Positions 1 to 7,154 of a stretch of 27,039 bases of DNA are shown in pieces. The stretch is taken from the NCBI GenBank assembly GCA_900757655.1, contig CAAEOT010000014.1, forward strand, positions 1 to 27,039, in the 5' to 3' direction. Position 1 is the stretch's first letter, and every line of letters begins with the position of its first letter. A model generated the notes under the pieces. The model did not search any database. It was not told where the DNA came from and saw only the letters and a list, made by a program, of their open reading frames with translations. The position numbers and the translations under genes were made by a program. The stretch is from an uncultured Oscillospiraceae bacterium (lineage in GTDB: Bacteria; Bacillota; Clostridia; Oscillospirales; Oscillospiraceae).

Positions 1-1
1 A

Positions 2-355
2 CCGAATGTGCGCGTTATCGTCCATGACAAATCTTCCCTTGCGCCGGAGGGCAAGCCCGTTGCCTTTTGCCTTGACCCGGAAACGGGCTTTTCGTGGATA
101 GGCGAATACGACATCACCGCTGACGAGCTGCTGTCCGGCGCGGGTGGGAACACCGCCACCAAGACCGAACAGGCGGAACGTCTGATACTGGATTTACTGG
201 CAGACGGGAAAGAGCTTGCCAGCGAGGACATAGAGAAAGCCGCCGCAGAGGCCGGGATTTCTGCCCGTACCGTCCGGGCGGCAAAGAAAAACCTTGACGG
301 GCGAATTATCTCAAAGCGTATCGGCGCAGCATGGTATCACGCCCTTAAAAAGTGA
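2..355 (+). CDS. RepA-like AAA ATPase/primase, C-terminal fragment
   Basis: The 5' part of this gene lies outside the window; the frame is open from base 2. The remaining residues resemble the C-terminus of RepA-type AAA_25 helicase/primase proteins found in Firmicutes integrative and conjugative elements, with the stretch FCLDPETGFSWIGEYDITAD. After a short low-complexity link there is a winged-helix-like module of about 55 residues (AERLILDLLADG ... ISARTVRAAKKNL) ending AAWYHALKK. Such proteins act in replication of the excised element in the cytoplasm. A TnpW gene follows 228 bases downstream on the same strand, which supports a mobile-element origin. The family call rests on recognition of the sequence style; the ATPase motifs themselves are not visible here. 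Confidence 0.6.
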   Translation, partial: PNVRVIVHDKSSLAPEGKPVAFCLDPETGFSWIGEYDITADELLSGAGGNTATKTEQAERLILDLLADGKELASEDIEKAAAEAGISARTVRAAKKNLDGRIISKRIGAAWYHALKK

Positions 356-583
356 AATGGCAAAATCCAAGTGGCAAAACCCAGATACCTTGCCACTTTG
401 CCACTTCGCCACTTCAACCCCAAAACAGCCGCCCCATGTTACGCATTAGACGCTCTGGAAGCCCCATTTTATAGGGCTTTCAGAGGGAGAAAGCCGCCCA
501 TGCGGTACCTTTGTACCTTTACCCCCGAAAACAGCGTCCTATTGCGTAACAGGGGCATTTGCCATGAGCAGAAAGGAGAGACT
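356..583. other. Non-coding spacer with GCCACTT repeats and a small hairpin
   Basis: This spacer lies between the RepA-like fragment and tnpW. Near 395-420 it holds three close copies of the motif GCCACTT, with inverted AAGTGGC around 369. A hairpin at 459-479 (AAGCCC, 9-base loop, GGGCTT) ends in TTT and could be a weak terminator for the upstream gene. The frame of tnpW stays open back to base 371, but there is no ribosome binding site there, so that extension was not annotated. Confidence 0.4.
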
Positions 584-784
584 ATGAACAATGAAACCCG
601 CAAGACCAGCACCACCGCAGCTGCTTCCCCTCTGACCGTAAAGGAAGCCCCGCAGCCTGTTATGATAAAGAAAATAGGGAAAACCACCTACCGCGTCAAA
701 ATCCATTTCAGCGAAACGAGCAAAGAAACCATGAGCGACAAAATCAAGCGGCTTATTTTGAATGACTGCGAGAGAATTTCTTAA
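584..784 (+). CDS. TnpW-family transposon-encoded protein
   Basis: This 66-residue protein matches in style the TnpW family of small proteins from Tn4451-like and related clostridial elements, through the C-terminal block KKIGKTTYRVKIHFSETSKE followed by DKIKRLILND. The function of TnpW is not established; it usually lies beside the large serine recombinase. The ATG at 584 was chosen because AAAGGAGAG lies just upstream; the longer open frame from 371 has no ribosome binding site. No recombinase gene follows, which is unexpected for this family and suggests that the element end or a deletion lies just to the right. Confidence 0.7.
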   Translation: MNNETRKTSTTAAASPLTVKEAPQPVMIKKIGKTTYRVKIHFSETSKETMSDKIKRLILNDCERIS

Positions 785-790
785 ACACCC

Positions 791-819
791 TTGACAAAGC
801 GTACCAGATGTTTCATGCT
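791..819 (+). promoter_or_regulatory. Outward-facing promoter-like site at the element edge
   Basis: A perfect TTGACA (791-796) is followed, after 17 bases, by CATGCT (814-819), a weak -10. It reads rightward out of the mobile-element remnant, where no plus-strand gene follows; transcription would be antisense to the DUF2442 gene. The first 12 bases are identical to the downstream rRNA-type promoter near 26884, but a match of this length can occur by chance. Confidence 0.25.
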
Positions 820-863
820 TTTCCTCTCTTTCTCGCGGGCGGTCGCCCGGGTGTGGTTTCGCC

Positions 864-1100
864 TCAGCTGTGTTCGGCCATGGTCAGGAGCTCGTCATGG
901 CTCAGCTCCACATTGCCGAAGCGGACGAAGATGCCGTTGGTCATGGCGCTGTTCCATGTCTCCGGATCGGAAAGCGGTTGAAACCGGAGCTTGTCCAGAT
1001 AGGGCTTCATGTCCAGGAGCAGACGGCTGCCGGACACGAAATCCACCTGCAGGACGTGGTCGCTCAGCGGTTGGACGGCCGCAATGTATTTCCGGTACAT
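864..1100 (-). CDS. DUF2442 domain-containing protein
   Basis: This 78-residue protein has the DUF2442 pattern: a beta-rich N-terminus (YIAAVQPLSDHVLQVDF), the GSRLLLDMKPYL segment, then FQPLSDPETWNSA and a C-terminal ELSHDELL. Family members are small cytoplasmic proteins of unknown function, often paired with a DUF4160 partner in toxin-antitoxin-like loci. No such partner is visible here. The ATG at 1100 follows a purine-rich AAAGGGGGAA. It lies downstream of the LuxR-type gene on the same strand, separated by a perfect inverted repeat. The stop is about 80 bases from the mobile-element remnant. Confidence 0.75.
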   Translation of the reverse strand: MYRKYIAAVQPLSDHVLQVDFVSGSRLLLDMKPYLDKLRFQPLSDPETWNSAMTNGIFVRFGNVELSHDELLTMAEHS

Positions 1101-1129
1101 GCGCGCTTCCCCCTTTCCCGGAATGAAAA

Positions 1130-1162
1130 GATCCACTGTACAAGGCCATTGTACAGTGGATC
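1130..1162 (-). terminator. Perfect 14-bp inverted repeat, terminator or operator
   Basis: GATCCACTGTACAA (1130-1143) and TTGTACAGTGGATC (1149-1162) are perfect reverse complements around the 5-base loop GGCCA. Read on the minus strand, the hairpin starts 24 bases after the LuxR-type gene's stop and is followed by TTTTCATT, so it could terminate that transcript. The stem is not GC-rich and the T-run is short. It also sits directly ahead of the DUF2442 gene and could be a dimer-binding operator. Confidence 0.5.
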
Positions 1163-1186
1163 TGTGAGAAAACCATTCACCGGTGG

Positions 1187-3688
1187 TTAGGGTTTTGCGT
1201 GCCATTGGGCGATCAGCTGCTGCCGCTTCGACTTCGCGTCGCCCGTGAGGCCGAGCTTGGCGTAGATCTGGTGGACGTACTGCTTTACGCTGCCGTCCGA
1301 GAGGAAGAGCCGGCGCGCGATCTCGCCGTTGGTCAGGCGCGCGGCGATGAGTGCCGCAATCTCCCGTTCGCGCCCGGTCAGCCCGACGAGCGCCGCCGGG
1401 CCGCCGGGCGCGCACAGCGCGGCGCAGCGCGCCTCGTAGGCCGCGATGCAGTCTGCTGCCCGCTGCGGGAAATCACCCAGGTCCGCCTCCCACGCGCCGC
1501 CCTCCAGCAGGGGGTGCAGGCCGCGGCCGTTTTCCGCAAACGGCAGCAGCAGACCGTCGGGAGCCGCGTCGCGCAGTGCCTGACCGAGGAGGCTGCGCGC
1601 CTCCGGCCGCTTGCCGAGCGCGGCGTAGGCAGCGCTCGTCTGGATGCGCACCTGCAGCGCGACGAGCGCATAGTGCTGCTGCGCGCACTGCGCGAGCAGT
1701 CCCTCGCTGCGCCCGATCACCCGGGCGCAGGCGCCCTCGGCGAGATAGACCTGATTTTCGATCATTTCCATCATGGGGCGGCACGGCGCGAGCAAATGCA
1801 CCGTGTGCAGCGCGTGGTCGCGAAACAGCGCGGGGATCTGTTCGGTCTGCCCTGCCAGCGCGGCGCAGTAGGCGCAGGCGCTGTCGAAGATGCGCAGCCA
1901 CATCGTGTCGTGCTGCGCGAGCAGGGCGGCACGCTTCTGCGCCGGGGGCTCGGGCGGAGCGGTGTCTACGCACAGCGCGAGCCGGCGCTCCAGAAAGTCG
2001 CAGCAGAGTGCCATGTTCTCCTGCCCGTTTCCGGCGATGGCGGCGCGGGCCCGCTCGAGGAAGATGGCCGCGTCGGCAAAGCGGCCCTGCAGCAGAGCTG
2101 CCTCGGCGTCCATGATCTGCTCCGCGCCCTGCCCGTGCCCGTTCGTGAGCCGGTAGTAGTGCGGCATACAGGCGTTCATGGCGTCCAGCTCCGCGCCCAG
2201 CTGCCCCGGCGTGCGGTGGAACATCATCAGCACCGATGGCGAGCCGAACGTCCAGCTCCCCTCGTTGCGGATGCTGATGGCGGGACGGGTCATCCGCACG
2301 GCCGCGCTGCGGTGCAGGCGGCTCATGGCCGTGATGTCGTTATATTGCAGAAAACTCATAATGAGGTCGCACTCGCCGAGCAGATTGCCCCGCTCGGCGT
2401 CCGGCAGCTCGGGGTGCGCCTCGATACCGGCGAGCAGCAGCGCGCGCAGCTCCAGCATTTTCGGGATCTGCTGCCAGGTGAACATCCGCCGCATCAGCAC
2501 GAGCAGCGTCAGCGGGTGCGCCTGAAGCGTATCGCGCGGGCACGCGTCCAGAAACGCCAGCACCTCCTCCGGGCTGAGCGCCGCGAGCAGGATGCCCGCA
2601 TCGTCCTGGATCACCTGCAGCACCGCGTCGTAGTCTTCCCCCTTCCGGTAGGCGGCGAGCGCGTGCAGATACTGCCCGTGCGCTGCGTACCACGCGCCGT
2701 AGCGGCCGTGATACGCACGGCGCGTTTGCTCCGGCAGCGCGGCGAACGCCTGCTCGGCACAGACCTTCATCATGTGGTGGAAGCGGTAGCTCACACCGTC
2801 CGGCAGGCGGGTGACGAAGGCGTTTTGCTCCGTGAGCATGGTCAGGAGGCGATCGGTGTCCGGGTCGCCGGTGACAAAGCGCGCCATCGGCGCGGTGAAC
2901 TCGTCGGCAAGCCCCATGACGGCCAGAAATTCCTGCTGCCGGGGCGAGAGCGGCTCGATCATGGCGGCGGAAAACATGGTGTAAATGTCCGAGTGCCGGT
3001 CCGGCAGCGTGCCGCGCTCGGAAAGCGTGCGCAGGTTCAGATATACGGCCGAAAACCACCCCTCGCTCGCATGCAGCAGCGTTTCGACCTGCGCATCGGT
3101 CAGGTCCGTGCCGCAGCGGTGCGCATAGATGGCCAGCTCCGTGTGGTTGAGCCGCAGATGCTCGGCACCGATCGGATAGACCCGGCTGCCCAGCCGCACG
3201 ACGGCGTCGCCGGGGAGGAAGCGGTCGCGGCTCGCCACGATCAGGTGCACGTTCTCCGGCAGGCGGTTGACGAGCGCGCACAAAAACTCCGTGATGCGCC
3301 CGTCCGTCAGCAGATGGAAATCGTCGATGAAGATGTACACGCTTCCGCGCCCGGCCAGACCGTGGCAGAGATCGTCCGCCAGCAGGCTTGCGCCGGCGGC
3401 ATCGTCCGGGAAGGCGTAGCCGCGCAGCAGCGGCAGCCCTGCGTGTTCGAATGCGTCCTGCACGCTCTTCCAGAAGATGACCGGATGGTCGGAATAGACG
3501 CTGATGCGCACCACAGTCGCGTCCTCGGCCTTCGCCCGCCCGGCGAGATACCAGTTCATGGCCGTCGTCTTACCGTAGCCCATGGGGGCGACCACGGTCG
3601 TCAGCGCACAGCGGGAGATGGGGCGCAGCCGCTCCTGCAGGCGCTCGGAGATATAGATCGTGTTCAGGGTCCACTTCGGCCTTGGCAT
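1187..3688 (-). CDS. MalT-like LuxR-family ATPase transcriptional regulator
   Basis: This 833-residue protein has the layout of LAL/MalT-type regulators. An N-terminal STAND-type ATPase carries a Walker A (APMGYGKTT, residues 34-42) and a Walker B-like VYIFIDDFHLL. A long helical, TPR-like middle follows. The C-terminal LuxR helix-turn-helix is LTGREREIAALIAARLTNGE followed by IARRLFLSDGSVKQYVHQIY. These regulators bind ATP and a small inducer, oligomerise and activate transcription; inducer and targets cannot be read from sequence. The ATG at 3688 was chosen because GGAAGGGAGG lies 6-10 bases upstream and residues before it look non-coding. Possible promoter elements on the minus strand are TTTCTT, 17 bases, TACAAT around 3730. 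It is divergent from the phosphatase gene, with no obvious target operon next to it. Confidence 0.88.
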   Translation of the reverse strand: MPRPKWTLNTIYISERLQERLRPISRCALTTVVAPMGYGKTTAMNWYLAGRAKAEDATVVRISVYSDHPVIFWKSVQDAFEHAGLPLLRGYAFPDDAAGASLLADDLCHGLAGRGSVYIFIDDFHLLTDGRITEFLCALVNRLPENVHLIVASRDRFLPGDAVVRLGSRVYPIGAEHLRLNHTELAIYAHRCGTDLTDAQVETLLHASEGWFSAVYLNLRTLSERGTLPDRHSDIYTMFSAAMIEPLSPRQQEFLAVMGLADEFTAPMARFVTGDPDTDRLLTMLTEQNAFVTRLPDGVSYRFHHMMKVCAEQAFAALPEQTRRAYHGRYGAWYAAHGQYLHALAAYRKGEDYDAVLQVIQDDAGILLAALSPEEVLAFLDACPRDTLQAHPLTLLVLMRRMFTWQQIPKMLELRALLLAGIEAHPELPDAERGNLLGECDLIMSFLQYNDITAMSRLHRSAAVRMTRPAISIRNEGSWTFGSPSVLMMFHRTPGQLGAELDAMNACMPHYYRLTNGHGQGAEQIMDAEAALLQGRFADAAIFLERARAAIAGNGQENMALCCDFLERRLALCVDTAPPEPPAQKRAALLAQHDTMWLRIFDSACAYCAALAGQTEQIPALFRDHALHTVHLLAPCRPMMEMIENQVYLAEGACARVIGRSEGLLAQCAQQHYALVALQVRIQTSAAYAALGKRPEARSLLGQALRDAAPDGLLLPFAENGRGLHPLLEGGAWEADLGDFPQRAADCIAAYEARCAALCAPGGPAALVGLTGREREIAALIAARLTNGEIARRLFLSDGSVKQYVHQIYAKLGLTGDAKSKRQQLIAQWHAKP

Positions 3689-3825
3689 AGCAGAACCCTC
3701 CCTTCCGGGGCGTAAAGATATTTTTATTGTATCATGACCGGTGTGGAAAAGAAAGCCGCTGTGCGCATCTTTTGGTGCCGAGGGCGCGCACGACAAAACC
3801 GCAGTTGCGTGCCTGCGCCCCGAAT

Positions 3826-3854
3826 TTGCTTTTGTGCTGCGCTGTTGTTATAAT
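3826..3854 (+). promoter_or_regulatory. Sigma-A promoter of the phosphatase gene
   Basis: TTGCTT (3826-3831), a 17-base spacer and a consensus TATAAT (3849-3854) precede the phosphatase start at 3888. Confidence 0.7.
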
Positions 3855-3887
3855 AGGGCATCACGGTCGAAAGGAATTGCGCTTGCA

Positions 3888-4364
3888 ATGGTCAAAGTGC
3901 TTTTTATCTGCCACGGCAATATCTGCCGCAGCCCGATGGCGGAGTATCTGCTCAAGGAAATGGTGCGTCAGCAGGGGCTCGCGGCGCAGTTTCAGATCGC
4001 CTCGGCGGCGACGAGCCGCGAGGAGATCGGCAACGACGTCTACCCGCCCGCGCGCGCTGAGCTGCGCGCCCACGGCATCCCGGTCGGTCACCGCGCCGCC
4101 GTGCAGGTCACGCCGCGCGACTACGATGCCTATGACTGGCTGCTGACGATGGACGAGAACAACGCGCGCAACCTCCGCCGCATCCTCCCGCACGACCCGG
4201 ACAGGAAGATCCGCCCGCTGCTGTCGTTCGCGGGGCTGCAGCGCGGCATCGCCGACCCGTGGTATACGGACGATTTCGGCACGACGTATGACGATCTCGT
4301 GCTCGGCTGCACGGCGTTTCTGGACGCGCTGCGCCGCCGCGGCGATATTGAAAAGAAAGAATGA
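3888..4364 (+). CDS. Low-molecular-weight protein tyrosine phosphatase
   Basis: This 158-residue protein has the family's P-loop at its N-terminus, C8-H-G-N-I-C-R14-S (CX5R), where C8 is the nucleophile. The late general-acid loop is DPWYTDDF, with D123 as the likely acid. Length is typical of the family. Such enzymes dephosphorylate phosphotyrosine or phosphoarginine proteins in the cytoplasm; the substrate here is unknown. The ATG at 3888 starts the beta strand leading into the P-loop and has AAAGGA 12 bases upstream. The open frame extends upstream, but through promoter sequence. It is transcribed alone and ends in a shared terminator. Confidence 0.9.
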   Translation: MVKVLFICHGNICRSPMAEYLLKEMVRQQGLAAQFQIASAATSREEIGNDVYPPARAELRAHGIPVGHRAAVQVTPRDYDAYDWLLTMDENNARNLRRILPHDPDRKIRPLLSFAGLQRGIADPWYTDDFGTTYDDLVLGCTAFLDALRRRGDIEKKE

Positions 4365-4387
4365 CCGCCCCGGCCGGGGCGGTCATT
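4360..4387. terminator. Bidirectional terminator between phosphatase and DUF4304 genes
   Basis: The inverted repeat AATGACCGCCCC (4360-4371) and GGGGCGGTCATT (4376-4387) encloses a GGCC loop, a perfect 12-bp stem. The minus-strand exit is followed by CTTTCTTTTC, a good T-rich tail for the DUF4304 gene. The plus side has a poorer tail and overlaps the phosphatase stop codon. Confidence 0.75.
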
Positions 4388-4392
4388 CCTGT

Positions 4393-5157
4393 TTATGGCG
4401 CAATATCCGGGAGCGAAAGGCCGAGTCTTTTGGCCAGCTCGGCCAGATAACGGATGTGGCCGTCATCCGCACTGCGGATGGTGAAGTATCCGGTTTTGTC
4501 AGCCGTGATGTTCTGCCCGTGGCAGATTACCCGCTCCTCTTTTTGCAAATAGACCTGCTTGCCATGGGCTTTTTTGTGTTGGTATGCGTGCACAGCGTTC
4601 AGATAGTATTGTGCAAACAGTGCTTGTGCTTTTTCCAGGTCGCCCAGATGGCCGCAGATCATTGCTTCGTCGAGCAGGATCAGCTGCCGGCCCATCACAT
4701 CGAAGTGCGGATAGTCACGCCGGTGCGCGAGAATCGCCTCCCGGGAGGACAGCACGTCGTAGACGGGCAGTACTTTTGTCAGCACATCGGGCAGAATCTG
4801 ATTCAGGAGCTGTGACGGCTGCTTTCGCAGGTCAAAGCACAGCTCCTGCCTGCCGTCAATGCTCCCGAGACGGGAGCGCAGGGTGCAGTTGTATTCGCGG
4901 TAATACCGTTTTGGTGGCGATGGGGAAAAGGTGCGCTCGTCGCACTCCGGTATGCGGATGCCGAGATTGACCCACATTTGCTGTGCGGGGCCCGCAGACG
5001 GCAAACCGCACTGGAAGTGGATGACCTGCGACAGGTCGCCGGAGACAAAGCGGTGCAGTGTCCGCCCGTATTTCCGGAAGCCGAGCGGCTTGAGCTGCGC
5101 ATAGACGGCGGCCTCAATCTCGTCGGTGCATATGGCTGCTTTGGATTTTTCGTTCAT
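4393..5157 (-). CDS. DUF4304 domain-containing protein
   Basis: This 254-residue soluble protein starts with the DUF4304 pattern: a helix, then LKPLGFRKYGRTLHRFVSG, a beta-strand VIHFQCG, and WVNLGIRIPEC. A C-terminal helical half (about residues 130-254) contains LGDLEKAQALFAQYY, which resembles a single TPR-like unit. The function is unknown, and no catalytic motif is evident. The ATG at 5157 has GGAGGGAGA 7 bases upstream. It sits between the UbiB terminator and the shared terminator at 4360, so it is probably monocistronic. Confidence 0.75.
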   Translation of the reverse strand: MNEKSKAAICTDEIEAAVYAQLKPLGFRKYGRTLHRFVSGDLSQVIHFQCGLPSAGPAQQMWVNLGIRIPECDERTFSPSPPKRYYREYNCTLRSRLGSIDGRQELCFDLRKQPSQLLNQILPDVLTKVLPVYDVLSSREAILAHRRDYPHFDVMGRQLILLDEAMICGHLGDLEKAQALFAQYYLNAVHAYQHKKAHGKQVYLQKEERVICHGQNITADKTGYFTIRSADDGHIRYLAELAKRLGLSLPDIAP

Positions 5158-5192
5158 GTTCGTTCTCCCTCCGAGGGAATCGCACTTTCATC

Positions 5193-5227
5193 AAAAACCG
5201 CCCGGAAGGCTGTGCCCTCCGGGCGGC
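5193..5227 (-). terminator. Terminator of the lipase-phasin-UbiB operon
   Basis: On the minus strand a stem of CCGCCCGGA with TCCGGGCGG (plus an inner GG/CC pair after one mismatch, positions 5198-5226) is followed by TTTTT (plus-strand AAAAA at 5193-5197). It lies about 22 bases after the UbiB stop. Confidence 0.8.
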
Positions 5228-5248
5228 TTTGCGTGCATATTGCGGCAT

Positions 5249-6832
5249 TCACACCGACCAATGCCGGCGGTCAAACAGCGCGATCGTCACAGCGACGGCG
5301 GCGGCGAAAAACACCAGCGCCGGCCACGGCAGCCCCAGCACCCGCGGCAGCGGGGCGAGACACGTGATGGCTGCGCAGAACAGCAGCGAGCAGTCCAGCA
5401 ACGCAAAGATGAGCCGGTTCAGCAGCTTCGACTGCGCGGCGCGCGCCGCGTCCGACCACGATTTTTTCACGTTGACGGTCAGCTGCCCGGCGTTGGCCTT
5501 GCTCAGAAAAGCCGACAGCTGCGTCGGCAGCACCGTGAGCTTTTCGCCAGAACGGGCGAGCTGCTGCGCGAGCGTTTTGACCTTCTTTTCAATGTGCTCG
5601 CGGCTCAGCGCGGTGTTCTTGACGTACTCCGCCACGATCTCGATGACGTTCGCATCCGGGGACACGCTCGTGAGCATACCCTGGATGACGAGCAGGCTGC
5701 GCCCGAGCATCGTCAGCGAGGCGGGCACGGACACGCCGTACTCGTTCAGGATCTGCACGAACTCATCCACGAGCACGCCCATGTCCATGTCGGCCATCGG
5801 CATGGCCTCGTATTTGTGCAGGAAGATGCCGATGCGCTCCGTGAGCGCCTGCTGATCGGGTGCGCGGTCATACCGGCCGAGCGCGAGCAGCGTCTGCGTC
5901 AGGCCGGGCACGTCCTGGTCATAGATCGTGCGGATGATGCCCATGTACAGCTCCGCTTCGCGCGGGCTGATGCGGCCCATCATGCCGAGGTCGAGCCAGA
6001 TGATCTTCCCGCCCTGCACGCGGATGTTGCCGGGGTGCGGGTCGGCGTGGAAGAAGCGGTAGACCGTGATCTGGCGGATGTAGTTGTGCACGAGCTTGAC
6101 GGCGATCTCGTTGAGATCATAGCCGTCGGCGCGCAGGCCGTCGGCATCGTCGATCTGGTGGCCGGCGATGTACTCCATGACGAGCACGTTCTTCGTGCAC
6201 CACTTCGGGAACGTGGCCGGGCAGTCGGCGTAGGCCACGCCGTCGTTGAGGCGCTTGAACTCGGCGATGTTGTTCGCCTCGATCGTAAAGTCAAGCTCCT
6301 CCTGCACGGTGTGCCAGATCTCGTCGAGCACGGCGTGAAAATCCAGCGCGCTCGCGAGCGGCGTGTATTTGAGCAGTGCGGCGGCGCGCTTGAGCAGACG
6401 CACGTCGCGGCTCATAATGTCGTACAGGTCCGGACGCTGTACCTTCACGACCACGCGCTGGCCGTCCGTGAGCGTCGCGGCGTGCACCTGCGCGATGGAG
6501 GCCGAGCCGAGCGGCCGGATGCCGATGTCCGAAAAGACCTCCTGCCACGGGCGGGCGTAAGCCTGCGTGAGGATGTTCTCCACCTCGGTCAGCGGCATGG
6601 GCGTCACGTCCGTGCGCAGCGTTTCGAGCGCGTGGCAGTATTCTTTGGGCAGAATGTCCGAACGCATGGACAAAATTTGTCCGAATTTGACAAACGTCGG
6701 CCCGAGGTCCACGAAAATATCGCGGACCTTCTCCGGCGTCAGCCCTTGGACAAGGTGGTGCTTTTGCAGAATGGCGACGATCTCGGCAAACCGTTTCGCC
6801 TCGTCGATCTGCGCGGCAGCGGGGCCGGCCAT
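5249..6832 (-). CDS. ABC1/UbiB-family atypical protein kinase
   Basis: This 527-residue protein has the ABC1/UbiB/AarF hallmarks in order: the KxGQ-type motif VKFGQILSMRSDILP near the N-terminus, an Ala-rich nucleotide loop GSASIAQVHAA, the VVVKVQRP lysine, the catalytic-loop analogue FFHADPHPGN, and the metal-binding LDLGMMG. The last about 45 residues form two membrane segments. In proteobacteria UbiB supports ubiquinone synthesis; in Firmicutes the role is open and may concern lipid metabolism or extraction. The ATG at 6832 was chosen because it overlaps the phasin-like gene's stop (TGATG) and has AAGGAA at proper distance; a GTG at 6838 is possible but lies too close to that site. Translational coupling with the phasin-like gene is likely. 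Confidence 0.9.
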   Translation of the reverse strand: MAGPAAAQIDEAKRFAEIVAILQKHHLVQGLTPEKVRDIFVDLGPTFVKFGQILSMRSDILPKEYCHALETLRTDVTPMPLTEVENILTQAYARPWQEVFSDIGIRPLGSASIAQVHAATLTDGQRVVVKVQRPDLYDIMSRDVRLLKRAAALLKYTPLASALDFHAVLDEIWHTVQEELDFTIEANNIAEFKRLNDGVAYADCPATFPKWCTKNVLVMEYIAGHQIDDADGLRADGYDLNEIAVKLVHNYIRQITVYRFFHADPHPGNIRVQGGKIIWLDLGMMGRISPREAELYMGIIRTIYDQDVPGLTQTLLALGRYDRAPDQQALTERIGIFLHKYEAMPMADMDMGVLVDEFVQILNEYGVSVPASLTMLGRSLLVIQGMLTSVSPDANVIEIVAEYVKNTALSREHIEKKVKTLAQQLARSGEKLTVLPTQLSAFLSKANAGQLTVNVKKSWSDAARAAQSKLLNRLIFALLDCSLLFCAAITCLAPLPRVLGLPWPALVFFAAAVAVTIALFDRRHWSV

Positions 6833-7113
6833 CAGCACTCTTCCTTCATGGCCAGCAGCTTTTGCAGCAGCGCCTCGCGCTCGTCGGCGCTCATGGCCTC
6901 AACGTCCACGGCGGGCTTTTCGTCCGCGTCCTTGGCAGCGGCCTGCTTGCAGGTGCGCTTGAGCTCCTCGTTGAGCACACGGCCCTTCTCCACGGTCACT
7001 TCGCCGCGGGCGACGCACTCGTCGATGAGCTTGCCGAGCTTCTCACAGCCGAGGTCGGCCGCGCCGACGGAGGCGACGATCATTTTGCGCAGATAGCTTT
7101 CAATAGAATCCAT
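6832..7113 (-). CDS. Phasin-like small helical protein
   Basis: This 93-residue, highly charged and helical protein (LGKLIDECVARGEVTVEKGR, then LNEELKRTCKQ, and a C-terminal SADEREALLQKLLAMKEE) resembles short phasin/poly(hydroxyalkanoate) granule-associated proteins, often found just upstream of ABC1 kinases in Clostridia. Phasins coat storage granules or act as small helical adaptors; in this group the role is unproven. The ATG at 7113 is preceded by AAGGAG at a spacing of 10. Its stop overlaps the UbiB start by one base, and the lipase stop lies 41 bases upstream with no terminator between, suggesting one operon. Confidence 0.7.
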   Translation of the reverse strand: MDSIESYLRKMIVASVGAADLGCEKLGKLIDECVARGEVTVEKGRVLNEELKRTCKQAAAKDADEKPAVDVEAMSADEREALLQKLLAMKEEC

Positions 7114-7154
7114 AATCCATACACTCCTTATCCTGTGGTGGTTGTTTCGCTGAT

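Noticed and set aside
371..583. N-terminal extension of the tnpW frame
   Set aside because: There is no ribosome binding site, the composition is unlike the family, and a good site lies at 571-580 before the ATG at 584.
1199..3715. Long plus-strand open frame (838 codons) opposite the MalT-like regulator
   Set aside because: It is a shadow frame of a GC-rich gene: Arg/Gln/Val-rich with no domains, while the minus-strand frame has Walker and LuxR motifs.
5126..7096. Plus-strand open frame of 656 codons opposite UbiB
   Set aside because: It has His/Arg-rich low-information composition and is antisense to clear kinase motifs.
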